Source: Echinicola pacifica DSM 19836
Lineage (GTDB): Bacteria > Bacteroidota > Bacteroidia > Cytophagales > Cyclobacteriaceae
Reading direction: 5' to 3'
NCBI RefSeq assembly: GCF_000373245.1
Contig: NZ_KB890738.1
Span: 878,065-942,064, forward strand
Length of the DNA: 64,000 nucleotides
Below the pieces are notes generated by a model. The model was not told where the DNA came from, did not search any database, and saw nothing but the letters and a program-made list of their open reading frames with translations. This document shows positions 17,063 through 25,245 of the stretch, piece after piece. Both the position numbers and the translations under genes were made by a program. How positions within the stretch are numbered: the stretch's first letter is position 1; the number at the start of each line of letters is the position of its first letter.

Positions 17063-19948
17063 TTACCAACTTCTAGCTCCTCCAGGAGGTGGCCCACCAA
17101 ATCCTCTTGGCCCACGCTCTTCCTGCTCTGGTTTTTTGAATTTGCCTATTATATATGTGAAAGTGATGAGGCCGTAGCTAGTGAGGACATTGGAATGCAC
17201 ATCCGAAACGGATACATCGGAAATGGTTCTGCTGATGCTGTTATTTTGACCTAACACATCAAATATACTGAGCTTCAACTCGCCTTTATTATCCTTCAGG
17301 AAGCGATAACCCGCTTCCACATTCCATAGCCAATAGGACTGGTCAAAGCCTTCAGAAAGCCCCGTATATAGGGTGTTGCTCATATTAGAATTTACAAATA
17401 GCTTTCCGTCATTGGGAGAGAAATAGAATTTGAAGTCCGTGATTTGAGAATAATAGTTGTTTTCCAAACTGCTTTGCAAGGTGCTATTGACAATACTATA
17501 GGTGCCTCTAGTGGCGAGGGTAAAGTCAAGGTTTTTGCTAATATTACTGGTCAATGACAACCTTTGGCTAAGACCAATGGTCTCATTATAGTTGATTTGA
17601 TTATTGATCATGCCGGGGGTACGGCCGTAGCTTATGCTGGTGCCACTATTAAAATTTGATTTGGCGGCTGCCCAAGGGGCTCCATAGTTTAAGAATACCC
17701 GCGCATTCCAGTTGCCATTTAAGTTTACTGGCTGAGTGATCTGCCCTCCTTTTCTTAGCAGCACATCGTCATTGATCAGGGTATCCTGGTCAGCCACATA
17801 GGTGTTGGTACCAATATAGTTTCCCGTTACCGATGCTGTTGCAAATAGGAAGAAGGTCTTTGATTTTTCCATGTCAAACTTACCATAATTGGCGAAGAAG
17901 TTATGGTTATAACTTTGACCCAAGGTGGGGTCTCCAATGCTCAGCTGCAGCGGGTTACTGTTGTTGATGACATTCTGAAGCTGACTTACGGAGGGCTCGT
18001 TGGTGCTGGTACGATAGCGAATACGAATATTCTTTCCAGTTTCCCGAGACCTATAAGATAGACTGGCACTTGGCAGCAGATTATTAAAATCTCTTTGGAA
18101 ATTCACCACTTCGGGAAAGACGGCTTCGTTATTTAGCTTTGCATACTGGTAATTTAAGCTCATATCAAGATTCCATCCGTCATCACTCCAGCGATATCCT
18201 AAACCTGTCGTCTGGGTGGTGAAGTTATTGTCAAATTCATTACTAAGCGCCGTGTCCAGGACCATTAAATTGCTCTCCTGGGCTAGAATATACGTTTTCT
18301 GATCTGCGGAGCTTTTATTGTTTCCTACAGAGTAGCTTAATGAGGCGATGGATTTTTCTCCAAGAGGTTCGGTATAGGTGATATTGGCTCTATAATTAAA
18401 GCCATCACTGAGGTAATTTGTTTCCTGAAAAGTGGTATCGATATTTGACCTTACAAAATCGGTGTTTGCACTGAGAAGGTCTGTGAGCTGATCTTTTTTA
18501 TTCCAGCCCGTATATATATTGGTGGAAATGGTCCTGCCCTGCTTGTCAAATTTATAGCGATAGGTCAGGTTATTCGAAAAGTTGTAGCCATTGGAAGTAC
18601 GGTCATTCAGGGTCCTCGCGGCACTGAGGGAATCCTGTTCTGAACCAATATTTAGTCCATCCGTATCACTCAGCCGGCTATTGTCCTGGAAGCTTACCTT
18701 TGGACTAATGATGAGGCTATTTTTGTCATTGATATCATACTCTATTTTCCCACTGAACCGGTGATTATAGTTTTTGGTGGTGCTTAGAAGTCGCTCCTGA
18801 TAGTATTGGTAAGTATCTTCAGAGAGTAGGGTTTCGGTATTGGTGATTTGGCTAAGGGTATTATTACTATTATTAAAGAAATAATTTCCTGAAAAATTGG
18901 TTTTTTCACCCCACTTATCACTGTAGTTGATGCCAAATGAATTGGTTTTTGAAATGCCACTATCATCTCCGGTGAGGAAGCTATCTCCGCCAGAGCTATT
19001 TCCTGGTCCGCCTCCTCTACGTCTGCCACCGCCGCCGCCACCGCCAGATACGCCAAGCAGATCCTCGGAGGAGAAGTTTTGTTGATTGATATTATTTGAT
19101 AAACCGATGATGGAAAATCTTTTGTCTCCCTTGAAGAAATTTATATTTCCTCCGCTATTATAGCGATCATCAGTTCCATATCCAGCATAGGCCCTGCCAA
19201 AGTAGCCGTTTCGCATGTTTCCCTTAGTGATGATATTGATAGTTTTACTATAATTGCCATCATCCAGGCCTGTGAGGCGGGATTGATCGGATCTTTGGTC
19301 GAGGATTTCCACCTGGTCTATCATGTTTGCGGGTAGGTTTTTCAGAGCGATATTAGGGTCGTCCCCAAAAAACTCTCTGCCATCGACCAGCACTTTCTTG
19401 ACATCTTCCCCTTGGGCTTGGATCGTTCCATTTTCGATTACCACTCCGGGCAGTTTGCTAATAAGGTCCTCGGCGTAGGCATTTTCTTTGGTTTTGAAGG
19501 CATTGGCATTAAATACCGCCGTGTCTCCTTTCATCTCACCTACGGGCGTCTGACCTTCCACCAGGAATTCTCCTAGCTCTTTGCTGTCTACCATCAGTTT
19601 GATGGTTCCCAGGTCCACCGCTCCTCTACCCTCGATAGCCTGCTCATGGCGAGTGTAGCCGATATAGCTGATCTCAATTTTGATCTGCATAAGTCGTGGG
19701 CGTGCAAGGGTAAATTTCCCCTGGGCATCCGTCACTGTGGCAGCTGCGAGGCTGTCACTGGCACTTTTGATTAGGATATTGGCACCAATTAAAATTTCTC
19801 CAGATTCTGCATCCACCACCTGACCGCTTATACTAGGAGCGGTGCCTCCTTGACGATTCCGGGTGGGGCCTTGTTGCTGTGCCTGGGAGGCCTGAATCCC
19901 TAAGAATAGGCAAACACCAAAGCAAATAAAAGTAAATAGTTTTCTCAT
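17063..19948 (-). CDS. TonB-dependent-receptor-like outer-membrane barrel protein
   Basis: 961 aa. Signal peptide ending near residue 23 (IQASQAQ), a carboxypeptidase-regulatory-like beta-sandwich (about 38-120, ISGQVVDAESGEILIGAN), a plug-like region (about 125-235, with LVDGREFFGDDPN) and a long C-terminal barrel of the outer-membrane beta-barrel type 3 family. This family differs from SusC receptors and has no SusD partner here. Substrate unknown; relatives are often linked to peptide or metal uptake, but that is inference. A Gly/Arg-rich tract (residues about 300-315) and a Gly/Pro-rich tail (PRGFGGPPPGG) are low-complexity segments, probably surface loops or the periplasmic end. It is a single-gene unit with its own terminator. 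Confidence 0.88.
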   Translation of the reverse strand: MRKLFTFICFGVCLFLGIQASQAQQQGPTRNRQGGTAPSISGQVVDAESGEILIGANILIKSASDSLAAATVTDAQGKFTLARPRLMQIKIEISYIGYTRHEQAIEGRGAVDLGTIKLMVDSKELGEFLVEGQTPVGEMKGDTAVFNANAFKTKENAYAEDLISKLPGVVIENGTIQAQGEDVKKVLVDGREFFGDDPNIALKNLPANMIDQVEILDQRSDQSRLTGLDDGNYSKTINIITKGNMRNGYFGRAYAGYGTDDRYNSGGNINFFKGDKRFSIIGLSNNINQQNFSSEDLLGVSGGGGGGGRRRGGGPGNSSGGDSFLTGDDSGISKTNSFGINYSDKWGEKTNFSGNYFFNNSNNTLSQITNTETLLSEDTYQYYQERLLSTTKNYNHRFSGKIEYDINDKNSLIISPKVSFQDNSRLSDTDGLNIGSEQDSLSAARTLNDRTSNGYNFSNNLTYRYKFDKQGRTISTNIYTGWNKKDQLTDLLSANTDFVRSNIDTTFQETNYLSDGFNYRANITYTEPLGEKSIASLSYSVGNNKSSADQKTYILAQESNLMVLDTALSNEFDNNFTTQTTGLGYRWSDDGWNLDMSLNYQYAKLNNEAVFPEVVNFQRDFNNLLPSASLSYRSRETGKNIRIRYRTSTNEPSVSQLQNVINNSNPLQLSIGDPTLGQSYNHNFFANYGKFDMEKSKTFFLFATASVTGNYIGTNTYVADQDTLINDDVLLRKGGQITQPVNLNGNWNARVFLNYGAPWAAAKSNFNSGTSISYGRTPGMINNQINYNETIGLSQRLSLTSNISKNLDFTLATRGTYSIVNSTLQSSLENNYYSQITDFKFYFSPNDGKLFVNSNMSNTLYTGLSEGFDQSYWLWNVEAGYRFLKDNKGELKLSIFDVLGQNNSISRTISDVSVSDVHSNVLTSYGLITFTYIIGKFKKPEQEERGPRGFGGPPPGGARSW

Positions 19949-20251
19949 AATATTCCCTGTTAAGGCTGGTTAGACCTAAGAATAGTTGGGCGGTTTAAAG
20001 TCTCTTAGAAATAAACCCGTATTTTAGGACAAAGGGCTGCTTTTGAGGGATAGGTGGTAGGATTTATAGGTAAAGGTAGATAGACTCTATCATCGAATAA
20101 GGAAAATATTCCTTGAAATAATTTATTTAAAAAAATGCTTAGGACACTAGTCCTATTTATAATTATTTTCGTAATTTTCCGATAATAAGTAGAATAGTTT
20201 CATTTCCTTACCGGGATAAACTAAAAAATTTCTCAAAGTAACCACTAACCT
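19949..20251. other. Divergent promoter region, barrel gene and fucose operon
   Basis: A 303-base divergent spacer, very AT-rich at 20100-20210. It must hold the promoters of both flanking units, but I find no exact TAnnTTTG box or clear operator for the plus-strand operon. Confidence 0.5.
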
Positions 20252-21850
20252 ATGACTGATATCCAAGCCATCGACCTCATTATAATCGGAGCCTACCTTC
20301 TACTGATCGTGGTCGTGGGGCTGTGGTACAGTCGCAAGAGTAAGAATACCAGTTCGGGGTATTTTCTGGCAGGAAAGTCCCTGACCTGGGGGGTGATAGG
20401 TGCTTCCTTATTTGCCTCGAATATATCCACCGTTCATTTGGTGGGTTTGGCGGAGTCAGGATTTAAGGATGGGATAGTTTGGGGGAATTTTGAGTGGTTT
20501 TCAGCTTTTGAGCTGTTGATCCTAGCCTTCGTATTTGTGCCGTTTTATTTGAGAAGTAATATTGCCACTTTACCCGAATTTCTGGAGCAGCGATATGATA
20601 GCCGGTCCAGAGTGATCCTGGCTATATTCAGTATATTGGCGGCTTTATTTATGCATATAGGCGTGAGTTTTTATGCTGGAGCGATTGTTTTTGAAAAGAT
20701 TTTTGGCCTTGATATATTGGTTTCGATTATTATCATCGCGGCGGCCACAGGGGTTTATACCATTATTGGTGGTCTTACTTCGGTGGTGGTGACGGAGACG
20801 GTGCAGACGGTTATCCTTATTTTAGGCTCCTTGGCCATTACGGTGCTGGCGATTTATAAGCTTCCAGAAGTGGGCATTACTAGCTATGAAGGGTTGAAGA
20901 ATGCAGTGGATCCCGACCGGCTAAAGGCGGTGAGCTTTGATAGTGCACGGACTGGATTTACTTTTATGGATATGCTCACAGGTCATTTGGTTTTGGGGAT
21001 TTGGTATTGGTGTACTGACCAGACCATCGTCCAGCGGGTGCTGGGTGCAAAGTCCGAGAAGGAGGCGAAGCTGGGGGCGATATTTGCTGGATTTCTGAAG
21101 ATTTTGCCGGTATTTATCATGGTCGTTCCAGGGATTTTAGCTTTTGCCTTATTTAAGGATGAGATAGGAGCGGATACCAAGAGCGTGTTACCCATCATGA
21201 TTTTGAATTTGCTTCCTGTAGGGCTAAAAGGCCTGATGATCGCGGCATTATTGGCAGCAGTCATGAGCAGTGTAGCGGCAGCATTGAATAGCTGCTCCAC
21301 CCTGATCGTTTTTGATGTATTTGCTAAGATCAACCCGGGCATCTCGGATAAGAGTAAGGTGAGAATAGGCCGGATTACGGGCGTGGTGGTATTGGTCATG
21401 GCGGTGGCCTGGTCCCCATTTTTGGGTAATCTGGGAGCAATATTCGAATTGATTAATCAAATGTTCAGCATTTTTGCGCCATCTATCGTGGCAGTTTTCC
21501 TATGGGGGGTGATATCCACCAAGGGTACTTCCACCGCGGCTTTCTGGACCTTACTAGCTGGTAGCACCTTTGCCGCTGCGGTTTTTGTGGTGGAGAAGTA
21601 TATCCCTATCAATGACATTCCAAATTATATTTCCAGTGCGGATGGTCTGGGCCTGAACTGGCTGCGACAGACCTTCTTTTACTTTATCGCTTCCACAGTC
21701 ATATATAGCGTAATCAGTTATTTTGACCCCGTGAAGGCGGAGGTTCCTGATAACTTTTATTTGAAGGTAAAACAGCCTTCAAGACAAGTGAATATATTGA
21801 GTGCAATTCTGGTGGTGGCCATGATTATCATTTATATTTTCTTTTACTAA
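20252..21850 (+). CDS. Sodium:solute symporter (SSS family), probable sugar transporter
   Basis: 532 aa with about 13-14 membrane segments starting near residue 8. The N terminus (YLLLIVVVGLWYSRKSKNTSSGYFLAGKSLTWGVIGASLFASNIS) and the ASNIS/GLAESG segments are typical of the SGLT-like branch that carries sugars. The sodium-site region near ALLAAVMSSVAAALNS (TM8) is intact. It opens a tight four-gene operon: 2 nt to the mutarotase-like gene, then the oxidoreductase and L-fuconate dehydratase. The context therefore points to L-fucose (or a related 6-deoxy sugar) taken up with sodium across the inner membrane. The substrate is inferred from context only, and fucose transporters in other bacteria are often of the FucP type. 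Confidence 0.88.
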   Translation: MTDIQAIDLIIIGAYLLLIVVVGLWYSRKSKNTSSGYFLAGKSLTWGVIGASLFASNISTVHLVGLAESGFKDGIVWGNFEWFSAFELLILAFVFVPFYLRSNIATLPEFLEQRYDSRSRVILAIFSILAALFMHIGVSFYAGAIVFEKIFGLDILVSIIIIAAATGVYTIIGGLTSVVVTETVQTVILILGSLAITVLAIYKLPEVGITSYEGLKNAVDPDRLKAVSFDSARTGFTFMDMLTGHLVLGIWYWCTDQTIVQRVLGAKSEKEAKLGAIFAGFLKILPVFIMVVPGILAFALFKDEIGADTKSVLPIMILNLLPVGLKGLMIAALLAAVMSSVAAALNSCSTLIVFDVFAKINPGISDKSKVRIGRITGVVVLVMAVAWSPFLGNLGAIFELINQMFSIFAPSIVAVFLWGVISTKGTSTAAFWTLLAGSTFAAAVFVVEKYIPINDIPNYISSADGLGLNWLRQTFFYFIASTVIYSVISYFDPVKAEVPDNFYLKVKQPSRQVNILSAILVVAMIIIYIFFY

Positions 21851-21852
21851 TC

Positions 21853-22470
21853 ATGGGTATTTTAGATGATAATAGCCTTTGTTTCGTCTGGAAAGAACAG
21901 GTGGGCCTGCTTCCTACTGAGATTCGTGATTCTATTGAGGAAAGCGTGCATATAAGGGCCCTTCACCTCTATCAAGGAAGCGATACTCATCTGGGCTTAA
22001 TAGAGATGGATGGGAATGCTGAGATTGTAATTCCCGGGAATATTCCTCTATTTCCAGCAGAGAAGATATTTACCAAAAGCCAAAGACAAAGAGAGCTGGG
22101 CATAGGCACAGGCTCCCCTTCCAAACCTGGTATCTCCACCAAATTGCTGGTCAGTACTTTAGAAATGGAATCTAATGCAGATTTGATTCATGAGTATAAG
22201 AATATACATCGGCAGGTATGGCCAGAAATAATTGCCAATATGAACCAGATGGGGATAGAGGAGATGGCTTTGTATCTCCATGGTTTCCGAGCTTTTTTGA
22301 TCATGGAAGTTTGCGATAGCTTCGATATGGATCAAGAGGCTGAGCGCTGGATCGAGCTTCCAAAGGAGCGGGAATGGCAGACTTTTGTGAGCCAATTTCA
22401 GGGATCATCCGAAGCGGGAGATTCGCTTAGGAAATGGCAGATTATGCATCCTATAATGATGAAGCAATGA
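21853..22470 (+). CDS. Mutarotase-like protein, apparent tandem duplication of the RhaM/fucose-mutarotase fold
   Basis: 205 aa, about twice the usual 105-115 aa of this dimeric alpha/beta-barrel family. The C-terminal half (about 98-205) is the recognisable mutarotase: Y115 and H119 in YKNIHRQVWPE, with W123, then LYLHGFRAFLIMEV. The N-terminal half (about 10-55) aligns to it by eye with an offset near 102: WKEQVGLLPTEI against YKNIHRQVWPEI, then IRALHLYQGSDTHLGLIEMD against MALYLHGFRAFLIMEVCD. In the first copy the catalytic Tyr and His are replaced by W13 and V17. I infer one active and one structural half. The role is to interconvert sugar anomers before oxidation. It is 2 nt after the symporter and overlaps the next gene by ATGA. 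Confidence 0.8.
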   Translation: MGILDDNSLCFVWKEQVGLLPTEIRDSIEESVHIRALHLYQGSDTHLGLIEMDGNAEIVIPGNIPLFPAEKIFTKSQRQRELGIGTGSPSKPGISTKLLVSTLEMESNADLIHEYKNIHRQVWPEIIANMNQMGIEEMALYLHGFRAFLIMEVCDSFDMDQEAERWIELPKEREWQTFVSQFQGSSEAGDSLRKWQIMHPIMMKQ

Positions 22471-23540
22471 AGATAAAACAAGCAGCAATCTTACCAAAAT
22501 CCCCTCGACCGATTGCCTTGATTGGGGCAGGGGGAATCGTAAAGGACGCCCATCTTCCCGCCTATCAGATGGCAGGATTTGAGGTGATGGGGATTTACGA
22601 TCCTGAGCTTGCCAAAGCCAAATCCCTGCAGGCACAATTTGGTATGGTGAAGAATACGTATGGTACGATGGAGGAACTTATCCGCGATGGGCAGCATGCT
22701 GGGGCGGTATTTGATATCGCGGTGCCTGCAAGCAAAACCCTATCCATATTGGAGCAATTGCCAGATGGATCAGCCGTCCTGATCCAAAAGCCAATGGGTG
22801 AAACCATGGAGGAGGCCAGGGCGATTCTGGAGAGGTGTGAGCAGAAGAGATTAGTCGCTGCGGTGAATTTTCAGCTTCGGTTTGCGCCCTATATCACTGC
22901 TTCAAGGCAGCTGTTTGAAGAAGGTCTTTTGGGCCAAGTCTATGATATGGAGGTCAAAGTGGGTGTGTTTACCCCCTGGCATTTATGGGATTTCTTATTT
23001 GACTTGCCACGCATGGAGATTTTATACCATAGCATTCATTATATAGATCTGATCCGTAGTTTTCTAGGAAACCCCTCCAAGGTATATGCGAGCACCATAA
23101 AGCATCCCAAGATGCCCGAGCTGGCATCCACCAGAAGTACGATTATAATGGATTATGATGAATATACCCAGGCGCGGGTTATGACCAATCATGGTCATGA
23201 GTTTGGGCTAGATCATCAGGAGTCTTATCTGAAGATCGAAGGAACAAAAGGCGCGGTAAAAATTAGAATCGGCTTATCCCTGGATTATCCACGGGGAATG
23301 CCTCCCAAGATGGAATATACACTGCTGGAGGATAAACAAGGCTGGCGGGAATTGCCCCTTGAAGGAGGATGGTTTCCCCATGCTTTTGTTGGTACTATGG
23401 CGGCTTTACAGCGCTTTTACCTAGGGGAAACTGATATTTTGCCTCATGCTACAGCGGATGCTTATGACACCATGAGGGTGACAGAGGCGGCTTACCAGTC
23501 CAGTGACCATGGGGGCACACCATTAAAAGATATAAAATAA
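22467..23540 (+). CDS. Gfo/Idh/MocA-family oxidoreductase
   Basis: 357 aa from the ATG at 22467, which overlaps the upstream stop as ATGA. An earlier ATG (22434) would overlap by 37 nt and adds only an unconserved leader. The Rossmann domain has GAGGIVKDAHLPAY near residue 20. The usual EKP motif reads QKPMGE, keeping the catalytic Lys. The C-terminal alpha/beta domain has the HSIHYIDLI segment in the place of the family His-Asp pair. It is probably an NAD(P)-dependent sugar dehydrogenase acting in the same operon as L-fuconate dehydratase, so a candidate for L-fucose 1-dehydrogenase; that assignment is inferred from context. It could also be a scyllo-inositol or glucose-fructose type enzyme. 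Confidence 0.85.
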   Translation: MKIKQAAILPKSPRPIALIGAGGIVKDAHLPAYQMAGFEVMGIYDPELAKAKSLQAQFGMVKNTYGTMEELIRDGQHAGAVFDIAVPASKTLSILEQLPDGSAVLIQKPMGETMEEARAILERCEQKRLVAAVNFQLRFAPYITASRQLFEEGLLGQVYDMEVKVGVFTPWHLWDFLFDLPRMEILYHSIHYIDLIRSFLGNPSKVYASTIKHPKMPELASTRSTIIMDYDEYTQARVMTNHGHEFGLDHQESYLKIEGTKGAVKIRIGLSLDYPRGMPPKMEYTLLEDKQGWRELPLEGGWFPHAFVGTMAALQRFYLGETDILPHATADAYDTMRVTEAAYQSSDHGGTPLKDIK

Positions 23541-23552
23541 CCGAAATATATT

Positions 23553-24785
23553 ATGAATAAGTCAATAGTAATAAAAAAGGGTTTTGCCGAGGATGTACGT
23601 TTCCAGCTAAAAGATGGATCGGGTTCGGATGCCATTCATACCGTGCCTACTTATGCCTATGGGGTTTGCCATCTTCATACAGACAGTATGTTGCAGGGGG
23701 TAGGGCTGGCATTTACTCTTGGGGAGGGAAATAACCTCGTCAAAGATGCCATTACCTACCTTGTCAAGCATGTGGAGGGAAGAGAAATCAATGAGTTGAT
23801 GGCGGATTTTGGTACGACCTATAAGCAGATGGTGGACGACCCTAATTTCAGGTGGCTGGGCCCTCATAAAGGAGTGGTGCATTTGGCATTGGCAGCAGTC
23901 GTGAACGCTTGCTATGACTTATGGGCAAAGTCCAGAGCGGTGCCTTTATGGCAGCTGCTGATCGAGCTGTCGCCAGAAGAGCTGGTCAACACCCTGGATT
24001 TTTCATATTATGAAGATATCCTCTCCCGGGAACAGGCCATTGAGCTGCTTCGCTCCAAAAGTGCGGGCAGGGAAATGAGAAAGAAAATTCTCGACCTTGG
24101 ATATCCTGGGTATGATACCTCTGTGGGTTGGTTTAATTATTCGGACGAAAAAGTCGCTGATAATATCAGGCATGCGATGGATATGGGCTTCACCGCCATG
24201 AAACTGAAGGTAGGTTCCAAAGATCCTGCAAGAGATATCCGTCGAGCCGAAATGGTCCGCAATATCGCAGGAGATAAGGCCACAATTATGTTTGATGCCA
24301 ATCAGCAGTGGAATTTGCCTCAAGCCATTAGCATCTGCAAGAGCCTATTGCCTCTGAATCCCTATTGGATAGAGGAGCCAACTCATCCGGATGATGTATA
24401 TGCTCATGTGGCCTTGGCGGAAGCGGTACCTGTGAAGTTAGCGCTCGGTGAGCACGTCCCCAATAAGATACTTTTCAAGAATTTCCTCCAGTCGGGATGT
24501 ATGAGTTTTAATCAGGTCGATGCGGTTCGAGTTGGTGGTGTATCAGAATTTATCCTGATCAGTTTGTTATCGAAAAAATTTAATATCCCAGTCGTCCCTC
24601 ACGTAGGAGATATGGGGCAGATTCACCAGCATTTGGTCTTATTTAATCATATAGCGATGGATCACCCTGCCTTATTGCTGGAGCATATTCCTCATCTCAA
24701 GGAGGCGTTTGTCAATCCCGTGGAGATTGTGAATGGCCGGTATAAAACACCTCACACACCGGGAATGAGTGCTGATCTGAAATAG
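23553..24785 (+). CDS. fucD: L-fuconate dehydratase (enolase superfamily)
   Basis: 410 aa. The mandelate-racemase-type enzyme removes water from L-fuconate to give 2-keto-3-deoxy-L-fuconate. The whole sequence follows the fuconate dehydratase pattern, e.g. RWLGPHKGVVHLALAAVVNACYDLWAK and GEHVPNKILFKNFLQ. The catalytic KxK is K217-x-K219 in MKLKVG. Mg ligands are D248 (FDANQQ), E274 (IEEP) and E300 (LGEH), and the general acid/base His350 is in VPHVGDMGQ. These positions are within one residue of those I recall for the characterised Xanthomonas enzyme. It ends the operon: symporter, mutarotase, oxidoreductase, dehydratase. Lactonase and later steps are not in the window. Confidence 0.9.
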   Translation: MNKSIVIKKGFAEDVRFQLKDGSGSDAIHTVPTYAYGVCHLHTDSMLQGVGLAFTLGEGNNLVKDAITYLVKHVEGREINELMADFGTTYKQMVDDPNFRWLGPHKGVVHLALAAVVNACYDLWAKSRAVPLWQLLIELSPEELVNTLDFSYYEDILSREQAIELLRSKSAGREMRKKILDLGYPGYDTSVGWFNYSDEKVADNIRHAMDMGFTAMKLKVGSKDPARDIRRAEMVRNIAGDKATIMFDANQQWNLPQAISICKSLLPLNPYWIEEPTHPDDVYAHVALAEAVPVKLALGEHVPNKILFKNFLQSGCMSFNQVDAVRVGGVSEFILISLLSKKFNIPVVPHVGDMGQIHQHLVLFNHIAMDHPALLLEHIPHLKEAFVNPVEIVNGRYKTPHTPGMSADLK

Positions 24786-25050
24786 TCAGGTACTAGATTC
24801 TAAAAATTCTATTTGTGAGAATAATCAGTATTGGGTTCAGTACATTCAATTTTGAGCCGAAGGCGACCAAAAGAAAATCAATAGAGCTAGCCGCTAGCCA
24901 AGTCAAAGGCCTGAGGTGCAGGCATAGGCTGCTGGTAGCTAGCTTATGACTGCTGAATATTTTATTGCCTCCGGCAAAATGATAAGGGGCTAGTCCTGAC
25001 GCAAGATTATTAAATCGCTGTATTTTCTGATTCGGTGATAATGGACAAAA

Positions 25051-25097
25051 AAAAATCAGTTGGAATGAACGATGGGTTCAGCCAACTGATTTTTTTG
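25051..25097. terminator. Bidirectional terminator between fucD and susD
   Basis: AATCAGTTGG (25054-25063) pairs perfectly with CCAACTGATT (25082-25091). A tracts on one side and T tracts on the other make it work on both strands. Confidence 0.85.
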
Positions 25098-25178
25098 TTT
25101 AAAATGACCAAGGCAATTTTTTAGCCTCAGGCATTGGTAGGAATAGGTACTGGATGGATAATACGCTGATAGTCAAAT

Positions 25179-25209
25179 GACGTAACCTCGACTATGCGAA
25201 GGTTACGTC
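25179..25209. repeat. Perfect inverted repeat after susD
   Basis: GACGTAACCT (25179-25188) and AGGTTACGTC (25200-25209), 11-nt loop, with no T run. It starts 36 nt after the susD stop. It could be an mRNA 3' stabilising hairpin or a protein site. Confidence 0.6.
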
Positions 25210-25245
25210 TATTTGTAGGGCTATCCGTACTCGCGTCTATCTATA

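Larger units (their letters stand above)
24786..25245. other. Convergent spacer between fucD and susD
   Basis: 460 bases with no gene seen. It holds a strong bidirectional terminator (25054-25091) and a perfect 10-bp inverted repeat after susD (25179-25209). Several short GCTAGC-type palindromes lie near 24885-24945. Confidence 0.6.

Noticed and set aside
22434-22466. Earlier ATG for the Gfo/Idh gene
   Set aside because: It would overlap the mutarotase end by 37 nt, whereas the ATG at 22467 gives a normal ATGA overlap and the right N terminus before GAGGIV.
20252-24785. Reading the sugar operon as L-rhamnose or inositol catabolism
   Set aside because: The dehydratase follows the L-fuconate pattern throughout, including the active-site positions, so fucose fits better, although the symporter and Gfo/Idh substrates are unproven.
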